This document shows positions 37,467 through 44,440 of a stretch of 44,440 nt of DNA, piece after piece. The position numbers and the translations under genes are program-made. The stretch covers positions 1-44,440 of the forward strand of contig DATJNS010000457.1 in NCBI GenBank assembly GCA_035507915.1, given 5' to 3'. This stretch comes from JACQAI01 sp035507915 (GTDB taxonomy: Bacteria; Pseudomonadota; Alphaproteobacteria; Elsterales; Elsteraceae). Each line of letters begins with the position of its first letter. Position 1 is the first letter of the stretch. Below the pieces are notes generated by a model that was not told the DNA's origin, did no database searches, and was given only the letters and a program-made list of their open reading frames with translations.

Positions 37467-38273
37467 CTAGTGGTCGCCGCGGTGGAGGATCACCCGACGC
37501 AGGAAGGCAGTAACCTCCGGCGTGAGCTGGAGGAAGCGCACGGCGATGCCGCCCTTGCGGATCTCGACCCGCACGGCGATCACCGAAGCGTGGCTGGGGT
37601 GCTCGTTGTCGGGCCCCGCGAGCATGATCTGCACGGGCTCGCCCGACGGGAACTCGTCCGCCGTGCTGCCGCCGACGAGCATGCCGCCCATCGACCAGTC
37701 GAGCGTGTGGAAACTCTTTTCGCCGACGGTGACGGTCAGCACCGGCGTTTCGTAGCGCTTGAATTCGCGGCGCTCGCCTTTGGCGAGACTGCGCACCGGC
37801 GGCGCCTCGTCGCCCGGTTTCGCCCGCGTAGGACCGGACTGCTTGACGCCGCCCGTCAGCATCGCGCTCTCGATCGTCATCTCGGCGGCGTGTTTGAAAT
37901 CGTCGTTGGCGCCCAGCGCCATGGCGCGACTGAGGAAGCCACGCGCCGCCGCGACCTCCTGGTTGCGCTCGGCCTTGCGATCCGCCTGCGCGTGGAGGAC
38001 CGCGCGCCGCAGCGCCATGTCGGTCGCCTTCATGTGGACCATCAAATCGAGGCCCTTGAGCTCGGCGCTGATGTGCTGAACGAAGTCGCGCGGCAGCGTC
38101 GGATCGCGCATGGTCTCGTAGAGCGCTTTGACGCTGGTCTCCACCTGGGCGGCCTGCCCGGCCGCCGCCTCGGCGCGGATGCGCTCGAGCGCGCCGGTGC
38201 AGCGCTGCTTCAGGCGCTCGAGAGCTTCCGCCGCACGTGCCGCAGCCTCGTCGGCGTCGCTGGGCTGCGCCAT
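37467..38273 (-). CDS. PilZ protein with N-terminal helical domain
   Basis: The 268-aa cytoplasmic protein has an Ala/Glu/Arg-rich helical part (1-140) and a C-terminal PilZ domain (about 165-262). Both c-di-GMP motifs are present: REFKR at 169-173 (RxxxR) and DWSMGG at 192-197 (DxSxxG). The helical domain may be the output or dimerisation module. It is the first gene of the leftward PilZ-channel-PilZ series and diverges from the cNMP-chemoreceptor gene over 160 bp. Confidence 0.88.
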   Translation of the reverse strand: MAQPSDADEAAARAAEALERLKQRCTGALERIRAEAAAGQAAQVETSVKALYETMRDPTLPRDFVQHISAELKGLDLMVHMKATDMALRRAVLHAQADRKAERNQEVAAARGFLSRAMALGANDDFKHAAEMTIESAMLTGGVKQSGPTRAKPGDEAPPVRSLAKGERREFKRYETPVLTVTVGEKSFHTLDWSMGGMLVGGSTADEFPSGEPVQIMLAGPDNEHPSHASVIAVRVEIRKGGIAVRFLQLTPEVTAFLRRVILHRGDH

Positions 38274-38315
38274 CCCTCCCTCCCGGATCTCGCGTCCCTG
38301 GAATAGTCCAAATTG

Positions 38316-38387
38316 TTTAACAAAACCGCAAGCTGTACCCGCTGGGCGGCACCGCGCCGTAGCCCGGCTGACGGAGTTTTAACAAAA
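38316..38387. promoter_or_regulatory. Two direct copies of TTTAACAAAA, 62 bp apart, in the divergent promoter region
   Basis: TTTAACAAAA occurs at 38316-38325 and 38378-38387, the only AT-rich patches in a GC-rich 160-bp gap. The 62-bp spacing is close to six helical turns, so a protein bound to both would face the same side. The first copy lies within TTGTT-T-AACAA, a small palindrome. They sit about 43 bp upstream of the PilZ gene start and about 46 bp upstream of the chemoreceptor start respectively, suiting coordinated control of both directions. Confidence 0.45.
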
Positions 38388-38433
38388 TGTCCTTCAGATA
38401 AGCGGCGATCGCCACCAAACGCGGACCCCGCCC

Positions 38434-39960
38434 ATGTCCTGGCTCGAGATCGGTCTTGCCGTCCTGCCGGTCGGCATGACCCTGCTCCTGCACCTGCCGA
38501 CCCGCCTGCCGCTGCGCCCCCTGGTTGCCGTCCTCGCGGTCTGCGGGCTCGTCGCCTCGGTGATGGCCGACATGCACGTCCTCGCGGCGCTGCACGCCAT
38601 GGTTCTGCTGGTCGCCGCCATCCGCACGGCCTTGCTGCACAATCTGGTGCGACTGGCCCGCACCGAGGCGCCGCCCTCGGCCGTGTCGCTCGCCTTCAAG
38701 CAGCCGCGCCAGCAATACGCCTACCCGACCGCATGGCTGGTTCCCTTCATGGTCACGCGCACGGTGCCCAAGGGCGAGTATCTGTTCCGCGCCGGCGACC
38801 GCTCGGACGACATGTTCATCATCACGAAGGGCGAGATCCGGCTCGACGAGATCGACATCGTGCTCGGCCCGGGCGAGATGATCGGCGAGATCGGGATTCT
38901 GTCGTCGGCGCGCGCGCGCACCGCCAGCGCACGGTGCCTGACGGAGGTCGAGCTGAGCGCGATCACCGCGGATCGGGTGTTCGAGATCTGCGCGCTGAGC
39001 CCGAGCTTTTCATGCCGGCTCCTGCAACTGATCATCAGCCGGTTGAACCACCGCGTGACCAAGCATGTCGCCGAGGTCGAGACGGTGCAGGCGCGCGCCG
39101 CGGCCGAACGCCTCCAATCGCGTCGAGAAGTCGCCGACGCGTTCGAGGCGAGCGTGAAGCGGGTGTTCGACACCGTCCATCAATCCGTCCAGGAGATGGA
39201 GTTCTGCGCCAACACCATGGCGAGCGCGAGCGTCGAGGCGAGCCGGCGCAGCGGACTCGCGACCGACGCGCTGCGGCAGACCCAAGGCAGCACGGATTCG
39301 ATGGCCTATGCCGCCGACGGGCTGCTGAGCGCGCTCCAGAAGATCGGCGACCAGGTCAGCCAGTCGAAGACGATCGCCCAGGAGGCGATGGACCAAGCCA
39401 CCCACACCGGCGGCACCTGCGAGAGCCTGGTCCATGCGGCCAGCGAAATCGGCGCGATCGTCAAGCTGATCACCGACATCGCCGCGCAGACCAACCTCCT
39501 GGCGCTCAACGCGACGATCGAGGCGGCGCGCGCCGGCGAGGCCGGCAAGGGCTTCGCGGTGGTGGCGACCGAGGTCAAGAACCTGGCGTCTCAGACCCAC
39601 CGCGCGACCGAGGAGATCTCGTCCCAGATCCGCGGCATCCAGGAAGCGTCGGGCCGGATCAACGACGACATCGTCAAGATCGGCCGAACCATCGTCACCA
39701 TGAACGACATCACCGGCACGATCGCGATCGCCATCCAGGCCGAGGCGGGCTCGAGCGCGAAGATCGCCGAGAACGTCCACGACGCCGGCAGGGGCGCCAC
39801 CGAGGTCTCCAAGCAGATCTCCGAGATCACCTCGTCGATCGGCGAGGCGAGCCAGGTCGCCGAGCAGGTGCGCGTCGCGGCGGGCGACCTGGTGCACGCG
39901 GCCGAGCGCCTCAGCGGCGAGGTCGGACGGTTCTCCGAGCAGGTGCGCTCGGCGGCCTGA
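38434..39960 (+). CDS. Membrane protein fusing a cNMP-binding domain to a chemoreceptor (MCP) signalling domain
   Basis: The 508-aa product has three N-terminal hydrophobic helices (about 4-20, 29-46, 48-66) and a cNMP-binding domain (about 95-210). Its phosphate-binding cassette LGPGEMIGEIGILSSARART (144-163) keeps E152 and R162. A helical stretch and an MCP signalling domain (about 240-508) follow. The MCP tip ITDIAAQTNLLALNATIEAA and EAGKGFAVVATEVKNLA (369-385) is canonical, so contact with CheA/CheW is expected. There is no HAMP domain and no large periplasmic sensor. The logical signal is an intracellular cyclic nucleotide, possibly combined with a membrane state. No che genes lie nearby. 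Confidence 0.9.
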   Translation: MSWLEIGLAVLPVGMTLLLHLPTRLPLRPLVAVLAVCGLVASVMADMHVLAALHAMVLLVAAIRTALLHNLVRLARTEAPPSAVSLAFKQPRQQYAYPTAWLVPFMVTRTVPKGEYLFRAGDRSDDMFIITKGEIRLDEIDIVLGPGEMIGEIGILSSARARTASARCLTEVELSAITADRVFEICALSPSFSCRLLQLIISRLNHRVTKHVAEVETVQARAAAERLQSRREVADAFEASVKRVFDTVHQSVQEMEFCANTMASASVEASRRSGLATDALRQTQGSTDSMAYAADGLLSALQKIGDQVSQSKTIAQEAMDQATHTGGTCESLVHAASEIGAIVKLITDIAAQTNLLALNATIEAARAGEAGKGFAVVATEVKNLASQTHRATEEISSQIRGIQEASGRINDDIVKIGRTIVTMNDITGTIAIAIQAEAGSSAKIAENVHDAGRGATEVSKQISEITSSIGEASQVAEQVRVAAGDLVHAAERLSGEVGRFSEQVRSAA

Positions 39961-40014
39961 GCGATCGAGCTTGCGCCGCGCGCCGCGCGCATCCGCCCGA
40001 ATTGCGCGATGCGG

Positions 40015-41031
40015 CTAATCGAGCTTGATGCCGGCGCGTGCGATCAACTTGCCGTAATAGTCATAGTCGGCGCGGATGCGCGCGGCGAACGCCTCCTTGA
40101 CGAGCGGATGCGGCACCATGCCGAACGTCTCGAAGCGCCGCGCCGTATCGGGCTCGGCCAGAATCTTGACGAGGCGGTCGGCCAGCTTGTCGACGATCTC
40201 GGGCGGCGTTCCCGCCGGCGCCGTGACGCCGAACCAGGACTGCAGGTCGCTGACGCCCGACACGCCCTGCTCGTCGAAGGTCGGCACGTCGGGGATCGCC
40301 GGCCAGCGCTCCTTGTTGGCCACGCCGACCGCGCGCATCTTGCCGGCTTGCACGTAGGGCAGCACCGCGCTCTCGAAGAAGATCTGGATGTGGCCGCCCA
40401 TGAGGTCGGTCATCGCCGGCCCGCTGCCGCGGTAAGGCACGTGCACGATGTCGATGCCGGTGTTGAGCTTGAACACCTCGGCGTAGAGCTGGCTGATCGT
40501 GCCGTTGCCCGGCGAGCCGAAATTGAGGGTCCCGGGCTCGGCCTTGGCGAGGCGGACGACGTCTTGCACGGTATGGGCCGGGAGGTCGTTGTTGACGACC
40601 ATCGCCATCCAGCCGAGCGAGGCCATCGCAATCGGCACGAGATCCTTGAGCGGATCGTAGGGCAGCTTCTGCAGGTGCGGGTTGACGGTCAGGGAGGCGA
40701 CCGTCGTGCAGAGGATCGTATAGCCGTCAGGCGCCGATTTGGCCGCGAGGTCGACGCCGATTGCAGCCCCGGCTCCCGGTCGATTGTCGACCACGAAGGG
40801 TTGGCCGAGCGCGTCTTGCAGCTTGCTGGCCAGCACCCGTCCCACATTGTCCGTGCTGCCGCCAGGCGGGTACGGCACGATGAAGCGCACCGGGCGGCTC
40901 GGGTAGGCGTCCGCCGGACCGGCAAGCGCCGCACCCGGTCCACCAGCCAGACCGCCAGCGAGGATCGCGAGCGCCGCCGCCGTCCGTACGGCGAGGCGCG
41001 CCGGTCTGTTTCGTATCCGTTTCGGCTTCAT
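40015..41031 (-). CDS. Bug/TctC-family tripartite tricarboxylate transporter binding protein
   Basis: The 338-aa protein has a basic N-terminus and a signal sequence (TAAALAILAGGLAGGPGAAL), with the mature part starting near YPSRPVRFIVPYPPGGSTDN, the Bug-family hallmark. RPGAGAAIGVDLAAKSAPDGYTI, YRGSGPAMTDLMGGHIQIFF and VPTFDEQGV also fit. These periplasmic proteins bind carboxylates such as citrate, nicotinate or amino acids. No TctA/TctB membrane partners are next to it, which is common for Bug paralogues. Confidence 0.93.
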   Translation of the reverse strand: MKPKRIRNRPARLAVRTAAALAILAGGLAGGPGAALAGPADAYPSRPVRFIVPYPPGGSTDNVGRVLASKLQDALGQPFVVDNRPGAGAAIGVDLAAKSAPDGYTILCTTVASLTVNPHLQKLPYDPLKDLVPIAMASLGWMAMVVNNDLPAHTVQDVVRLAKAEPGTLNFGSPGNGTISQLYAEVFKLNTGIDIVHVPYRGSGPAMTDLMGGHIQIFFESAVLPYVQAGKMRAVGVANKERWPAIPDVPTFDEQGVSGVSDLQSWFGVTAPAGTPPEIVDKLADRLVKILAEPDTARRFETFGMVPHPLVKEAFAARIRADYDYYGKLIARAGIKLD

Positions 41032-41105
41032 GGTGACTTCCCCCCGGGTGACAGCTTAGATGGTGCGGGGCCGGCGGCCCCTCCCCCACCTGGACCTGAC
41101 TCCCC

Positions 41106-41297
41106 ATGGACCTGATCGCGCGCAAATCCGTCAAGCTTCTCGCGCAGGCCACGCGCCTGCTCGGCGACATGACCGCCGAGGCGCTGTGCGACGAGCCGCA
41201 GAAGTTCGTGATCGCCAAGTCGCTCGCCGAGCTGCGCACCCTGCTCGACGAGTTCGAGGATGCCTATCTCACGGACGATGCGCCCGCGGCGCGCTGA
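41106..41297 (+). CDS. Small 63-aa protein, unrecognised
   Basis: An ATG ORF diverging from the Bug gene: MDLIARKSVKLLAQATRLLG, then SLAELRTLLDEFEDAYLTDD. The composition is helical, acidic at the C-terminus and leucine-rich, with coding-like third-position GC. No clear ribosome site, no signal peptide, and no family recognised. Confidence 0.45.
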   Translation: MDLIARKSVKLLAQATRLLGDMTAEALCDEPQKFVIAKSLAELRTLLDEFEDAYLTDDAPAAR

Positions 41298-41498
41298 CCC
41301 GCCTCGTCCGGTCCCCCGACGAACGGAACCGGAAGGCCGCTCGAGTCGCCGTCCCACCACCGGAGCATTCGGCCTCAGTGGGCGGAGTGCCCGAAAAATG
41401 CGACTTTTCGTCCCGGCTGTCCCTGAGACGCAGGATCACATAGGATCGCGCCCCGCCACGTGCTGTAGGATGTCGGCGTCCTGGGCCGCCCCGCCGTT

Positions 41499-41525
41499 GG
41501 ATCGCGCTTTGCATGAGCGCGATCC
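41499..41525 (+). promoter_or_regulatory. 10-bp hairpin in the leader of the ABC binding-protein gene
   Basis: GGATCGCGCT (41499-41508) and AGCGCGATCC (41516-41525) pair perfectly around loop TTGCATG, 49 bp upstream of the ATG at 41575. A weaker one, CGAAAA/TTTTCG, lies at 41392-41410. They fill the 277-bp gap 41298-41574, which otherwise shows no ORF. Possible 5' UTR structure or terminator of the small upstream gene. Confidence 0.4.
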
Positions 41526-41574
41526 GCGGGGGACGGCCTTATGTTTCAACGAGTTAGAGGGGAGCGAAAGCATT

Positions 41575-42831
41575 ATGACCCAGGGCAATCGAGGCGTCGG
41601 TCGGCGCCGAATCATCCAGGCGGGCGCCGCGCTCGGCGCCGCGCAGGTGATCGGCATGCCGTTCATCATCAAGGCGCGCGGCGAAACCCCCGTGAAGATC
41701 GGCTTCATCGATCCGATCACCGGCAGTCTCTCGGCACTCGCAGTCAGCGAAGTCGAGGGCGCGAAGTGGACCGTCGAGCAGATCAACAAGAAGGGCGGCA
41801 TTCTCGGCCGGCCGGTCGAGCTGCTGGTCGAGGACAGCGCCAACGACACCGGCACCGGCGTTCAGAAGGCCCACAAGCTGATCGAGCGCGACAAAGTCGA
41901 CGTGATCATGGGCGACGTGAACTCCGGCATCGCCTACGCGATCATGGGCGTCACCAGCGAAGCCAAGGTCTTCCACATCGTTCCCGGCGGGCACACCGAC
42001 CCGATCACCGGCAAGGACTGCAAGTGGAACACCTTCCGGACCTGCAACACGACCGCGATGGACGCCGCCGCCGTCACCGGCGAGCTGGTGAAGCGCTTCG
42101 GCAAGAAGTGGTTCTTCATCACGCCGGACTACGCCTACGGCCAGACCCTGCAGGCCAACTTCGTCAAGAACCTGACGGCGCTCGGCGGTACGTGGGAAGG
42201 CGACATGCTGCCGATCGCCAACTCCGACTTCTCGGCGACCTTGATCAAGGCCAAGGCCTTCAAGCCGAACGTGCTACTCAACAACATGGGCGGCGCGGCC
42301 CAAATCAACTGCATGAAGCAGTTCGTCCAGTTCGGCATGAACAAGGAGATGACCCTGGGCGGCGCGCTGTTCGAGGTCGAATCGGTCCGCTCGGTGCCGA
42401 AGGAGGCCCAGGCCGGCTGGTGGGACATGGAGTGGTACTGGAACAATCCCAAGGTGCCGGCGGTGAAGGAGTTCGTCGATGCGATCTCGCCCGCGATCGG
42501 CGGCAAGAAGCCGACGGCGCGCCACTGGATGGCCTACGTCTCGATTCACGCGGTGCGCCTCGCGGCGGAGACCGCCAAGTCGCTGGACGCGGTGAAGATG
42601 GCGCATGCGCTGTCCGATCTCGAGCTGCCGCCCGAGGTGTCCCTGATGGCCGGCAAGACGTTTTACCGCGCCGGGGATCACCAGCTCATGAGCGACATCT
42701 TCGTCGGCGAGATGCACCCGCCAGGCCCGGGCGGCCCCGACGATCTGTTCACGGTCGCGGAGACGGTCGGCGGCGAGAAGGCGGCCGGTCCGGCCGAGGC
42801 GACCGGCTGCAAAGTCGTGTGGCCCGCGTAA
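41575..42831 (+). CDS. ABC transporter substrate-binding protein, branched-chain amino acid/amide type, Tat-exported
   Basis: The ATG at 41575 has AGAGGGGAG upstream and gives 418 aa. The N-terminus has a twin-arginine-type signal (GRRRIIQAGAALGAAQVIG). The mature protein is a type I periplasmic binding protein: VKIGFIDPITGSLSALA, GGILGRPVELLVEDSANDTG, VDVIMGDVNSGIAYAIM, and WFFITPDYAYGQTLQANFV. This is the Liv/Urt/AmiC class; leucine-type amino acids, urea or short amides are possible ligands. LivH- and LivM-type permeases follow on the same strand after a strong hairpin. Confidence 0.92.
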   Translation: MTQGNRGVGRRRIIQAGAALGAAQVIGMPFIIKARGETPVKIGFIDPITGSLSALAVSEVEGAKWTVEQINKKGGILGRPVELLVEDSANDTGTGVQKAHKLIERDKVDVIMGDVNSGIAYAIMGVTSEAKVFHIVPGGHTDPITGKDCKWNTFRTCNTTAMDAAAVTGELVKRFGKKWFFITPDYAYGQTLQANFVKNLTALGGTWEGDMLPIANSDFSATLIKAKAFKPNVLLNNMGGAAQINCMKQFVQFGMNKEMTLGGALFEVESVRSVPKEAQAGWWDMEWYWNNPKVPAVKEFVDAISPAIGGKKPTARHWMAYVSIHAVRLAAETAKSLDAVKMAHALSDLELPPEVSLMAGKTFYRAGDHQLMSDIFVGEMHPPGPGGPDDLFTVAETVGGEKAAGPAEATGCKVVWPA

Positions 42832-42843
42832 GCTGACGTTGAC

Positions 42844-42871
42844 ACGCCGCGCGGGACCACCCGCGCGGCGT
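42844..42871 (+). promoter_or_regulatory. 12-bp GC hairpin between binding-protein and permease genes
   Basis: ACGCCGCGCGGG (42844-42855) and CCCGCGCGGCGT (42860-42871) form a perfect 12-bp stem with loop ACCA, 12 bp after the binding-protein stop codon. There is no T-run. Such stems commonly protect the 3' end of the abundant binding-protein mRNA and reduce permease expression. Confidence 0.7.
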
Positions 42872-42902
42872 ACTTCCTCGTACTCCCGCTCCGGATCGCC
42901 CC

Positions 42903-43772
42903 ATGCTGCAGCTCGTCATGTTCAACCTCACCAACGGGCTGATCGTCGGCACGTTCTACGTGCTGATGGCGCTCGGCCTGTCGCTGATCATCAACCTCAG
43001 CAACGTGGTGAACTTCGCGCACGGCAACTTTCTCGCCATCGGCGGCTACATGGCGTTCGTCCTGACGCCCTATGTCGGGTTCTGGGGCGCGCTGCTGATC
43101 TCGCCCTTCCTGACGGCGATTTTCGGCTACGCGATCGAAAAGCTGATGATCCGGCACGTCTACGCCCGCAACCACATCTACAGCCTGCTGCTGACCTTCG
43201 GTCTGGGTTTCATCCTGCAGGACTCCTGCCGCTATCTGTGGGGGCCGAGCCCGCTGCCGCTGGGCATTCCCGACATCCTGTCGCTGCCCGTGACGCCCGA
43301 CCTGTTCTTCATCACCTGGTACCGGATCTTCATGATCGTCGTCGTGATCGTCGCGGTCGCCGGTCTGTTCGCTTTCCTGCGCTACACCCGGGTCGGCATG
43401 CGCATCCGCGCCGGCACGCTCGATCTCGACACCGTGTCCGCCCTGGGCGTCAACGTCGCCGCGCTGCGCTCCTACAATTTCGCCGTCGGCAGCTTTCTCG
43501 CGGGCCTGGCCGGCGTGCTGGCGGCCGGACAGATCGGCCTCAACCCGAACATGGGCGACGATCTGATCATGCCGAGCTTCATTGCGATCATCGTGGGCGG
43601 CGTCGGTAGCTTGACCGGCACCCTGCTGGGCGGCCTGCTGATCGGTGTCGCCGCGGCGCTGACCACGGTGGTCTATTCGGCCGGCGCAGAGGCGGTGATC
43701 TACGTCATCATGGCGATCGTGCTGCTGCTGCGGCCGCGCGGGCTCCTCGGCGAAGAGGGAATGCTGACATGA
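42903..43772 (+). CDS. livH: Branched-chain amino acid-type ABC permease (LivH-like)
   Basis: The 289-aa membrane protein has eight or so helices, with the LivH start NLTNGLIVGTFYVLMALGLS, LSNVVNFAHGNFLAIGGYMA, and the EAA-like loop region around RYTRVGMRIRAGTLDLDTVS. GLNPNMGDDLIMPSFIAIIV is also family-typical. It forms the channel with LivM; its stop overlaps the livM start (ATGA). Confidence 0.93.
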   Translation: MLQLVMFNLTNGLIVGTFYVLMALGLSLIINLSNVVNFAHGNFLAIGGYMAFVLTPYVGFWGALLISPFLTAIFGYAIEKLMIRHVYARNHIYSLLLTFGLGFILQDSCRYLWGPSPLPLGIPDILSLPVTPDLFFITWYRIFMIVVVIVAVAGLFAFLRYTRVGMRIRAGTLDLDTVSALGVNVAALRSYNFAVGSFLAGLAGVLAAGQIGLNPNMGDDLIMPSFIAIIVGGVGSLTGTLLGGLLIGVAAALTTVVYSAGAEAVIYVIMAIVLLLRPRGLLGEEGMLT

Positions 43773-44440
43773 CCACCCTCGCGTTGCCCGCCCGCGCGAC
43801 CGCCTCGCGACCCTGGCTGCAGCTGGCGATCATCTGGGCCCTGCTGCTGGCGGTGCCGCTCTGGCTGCCCCTGCTGGGCGGCTATACCGCCATGGCAGGC
43901 CGCGTCCTGGTGTTCGCGCTGGCCGCCATGAGCTTCAACATGCTGCTGGGCTTCACCGGTGTCATGAGCTTCGGGCACGCGGCGTATTTCGGCCTCGGCG
44001 CCTACGGCGCCGGTCTCTGCCTCAAATACGTGGCGGCCTCGACGCCGCTCGCCATCGTGGCGGGCACGTTGCTGGGCGGCGTTGCCGGCACCCTGTTCGG
44101 GTTGCTGCTGGTGCGCCGCCGCGGCGTCTACTTCGCCATGGTGACGATCGCGTTCGGCCAAGTCTGCTTCTACATCGCCTACAAGTGGGACAGTCTTACC
44201 GGCGGCTATGACGGCTTGCGTGGCTTCATACGGGCGCCAATCGATCTCGGCCTTATCCAGCTCGACATCGCCAACAGCGGCACGCTCTTCTACTTCTTCA
44301 TCCTGTTGGTCTTCGGCCTCGCCGTCGGCCTGCAGGCGCTGATTCTCGGATCGCCCTTCGGACGAACCATGTTGGCGATCCGCGAGAACGAGCGCCGGGC
44401 GCGCTTCCTCGGCCTGCCGGTGGAGCGTCACATCTGGCTG
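43769..44440 (+). CDS. livM: Branched-chain amino acid-type ABC permease (LivM-like), truncated by window end
   Basis: Hand translation of the 224 visible codons gives an N-terminal helix (LQLAIIWALLLAVPLWLPLL), AMSFNMLLGFTGVMSFGHAA, YFAMVTIAFGQVCFYIAYKW and, at the edge, LAIRENERRARFLGLPVERH, all typical of LivM. The gene continues beyond the window, where ATPases LivG and LivF would be expected. Confidence 0.92.
   Translation, partial: MTTLALPARATASRPWLQLAIIWALLLAVPLWLPLLGGYTAMAGRVLVFALAAMSFNMLLGFTGVMSFGHAAYFGLGAYGAGLCLKYVAASTPLAIVAGTLLGGVAGTLFGLLLVRRRGVYFAMVTIAFGQVCFYIAYKWDSLTGGYDGLRGFIRAPIDLGLIQLDIANSGTLFYFFILLVFGLAVGLQALILGSPFGRTMLAIRENERRARFLGLPVERHIWL

Noticed and set aside
39963..40028. 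Repeated ATCGAGCTTG near 39964 and 40019
   Set aside because: A 10-base match between a noncoding spot and the PilZ-unrelated Bug gene C-terminus codons; common words in this composition, so probably chance.
43700..44431. Minus-strand frame of 243 codons at the right edge
   Set aside because: It is antisense to livM; the translation is Gln/Glu/His/Arg-rich low complexity, whereas the plus strand gives a clear LivM permease.

Overview
The window is chromosomal DNA of a high-GC alphaproteobacterium. The evidence is a partial histidine phosphotransferase of the ChpT type (CtrA phosphorelay) at the left edge, strong G/C preference at third codon positions, many ABC and Bug-type uptake systems, and operons packed with ATGA-type stop/start overlaps. 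I would guess Rhodospirillales or a relative, but this is inference. I see no rRNA, tRNA, CRISPR array, insertion sequence or phage gene.

Layout. (1) 1-7296: chpT-like fragment, a DUF364 protein, a 52-aa protein, then a minus-strand series reading fdhD > mobA > FkbM methyltransferase > carnitine-dehydrogenase-like enzyme > small secreted protein > isopropylmalate/tartrate-dehydrogenase-like enzyme > VOC dioxygenase-like protein. (2) 7414-10142 plus strand: moaA, NAD kinase, class II aldolase with an internal duplication. fdhD, mobA and moaA form a molybdenum-cofactor group. (3) 10154-16347 minus strand: oligopeptide-type ABC transporter dppBCDF, translationally coupled to an orphan molybdopterin-binding (CoxL/XdhB-like) subunit; no substrate-binding protein is present. 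(4) 16587-18734: membrane sensor histidine kinase. 18839-18854: perfect Crp/Clr-type palindrome. (5) 18861-24132: MlrC/M81 protein, diverging from an M20 deacetylase, an AstE/aspartoacylase-like enzyme and a GT-C-like membrane protein. (6) 24142-32537 minus strand: a nine-gene polyamine operon, puuA > potF > potG > potH > potI > aguA > chrA > chrA > aguB. It imports putrescine, converts agmatine via N-carbamoylputrescine to putrescine, and glutamylates putrescine; two half-size ChrA transporters lie inside it. (7) 32886-39960: a second-messenger island with a GAF-HD-GYP protein, a JmjC/cupin paralogue without metal ligands, two PilZ proteins, a cyclic-nucleotide-gated K+ channel, and a membrane protein fusing a cNMP-binding domain to a chemoreceptor signalling domain. 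(8) 40015-44440: Bug-type binding protein, a 63-aa protein and a branched-chain-amino-acid-type ABC operon cut by the right edge.

The strongest candidate for an undescribed system is region 7. A PilZ-CNG channel-PilZ operon diverges from the cNMP-chemoreceptor fusion across a 160-bp promoter region holding two copies of TTTAACAAAA 62 bp apart. Domain content suggests a link between c-di-GMP, a 3',5'-cyclic mononucleotide, K+ flux and the chemotaxis array. The domains and geometry are visible in the sequence; the shared function is inference.
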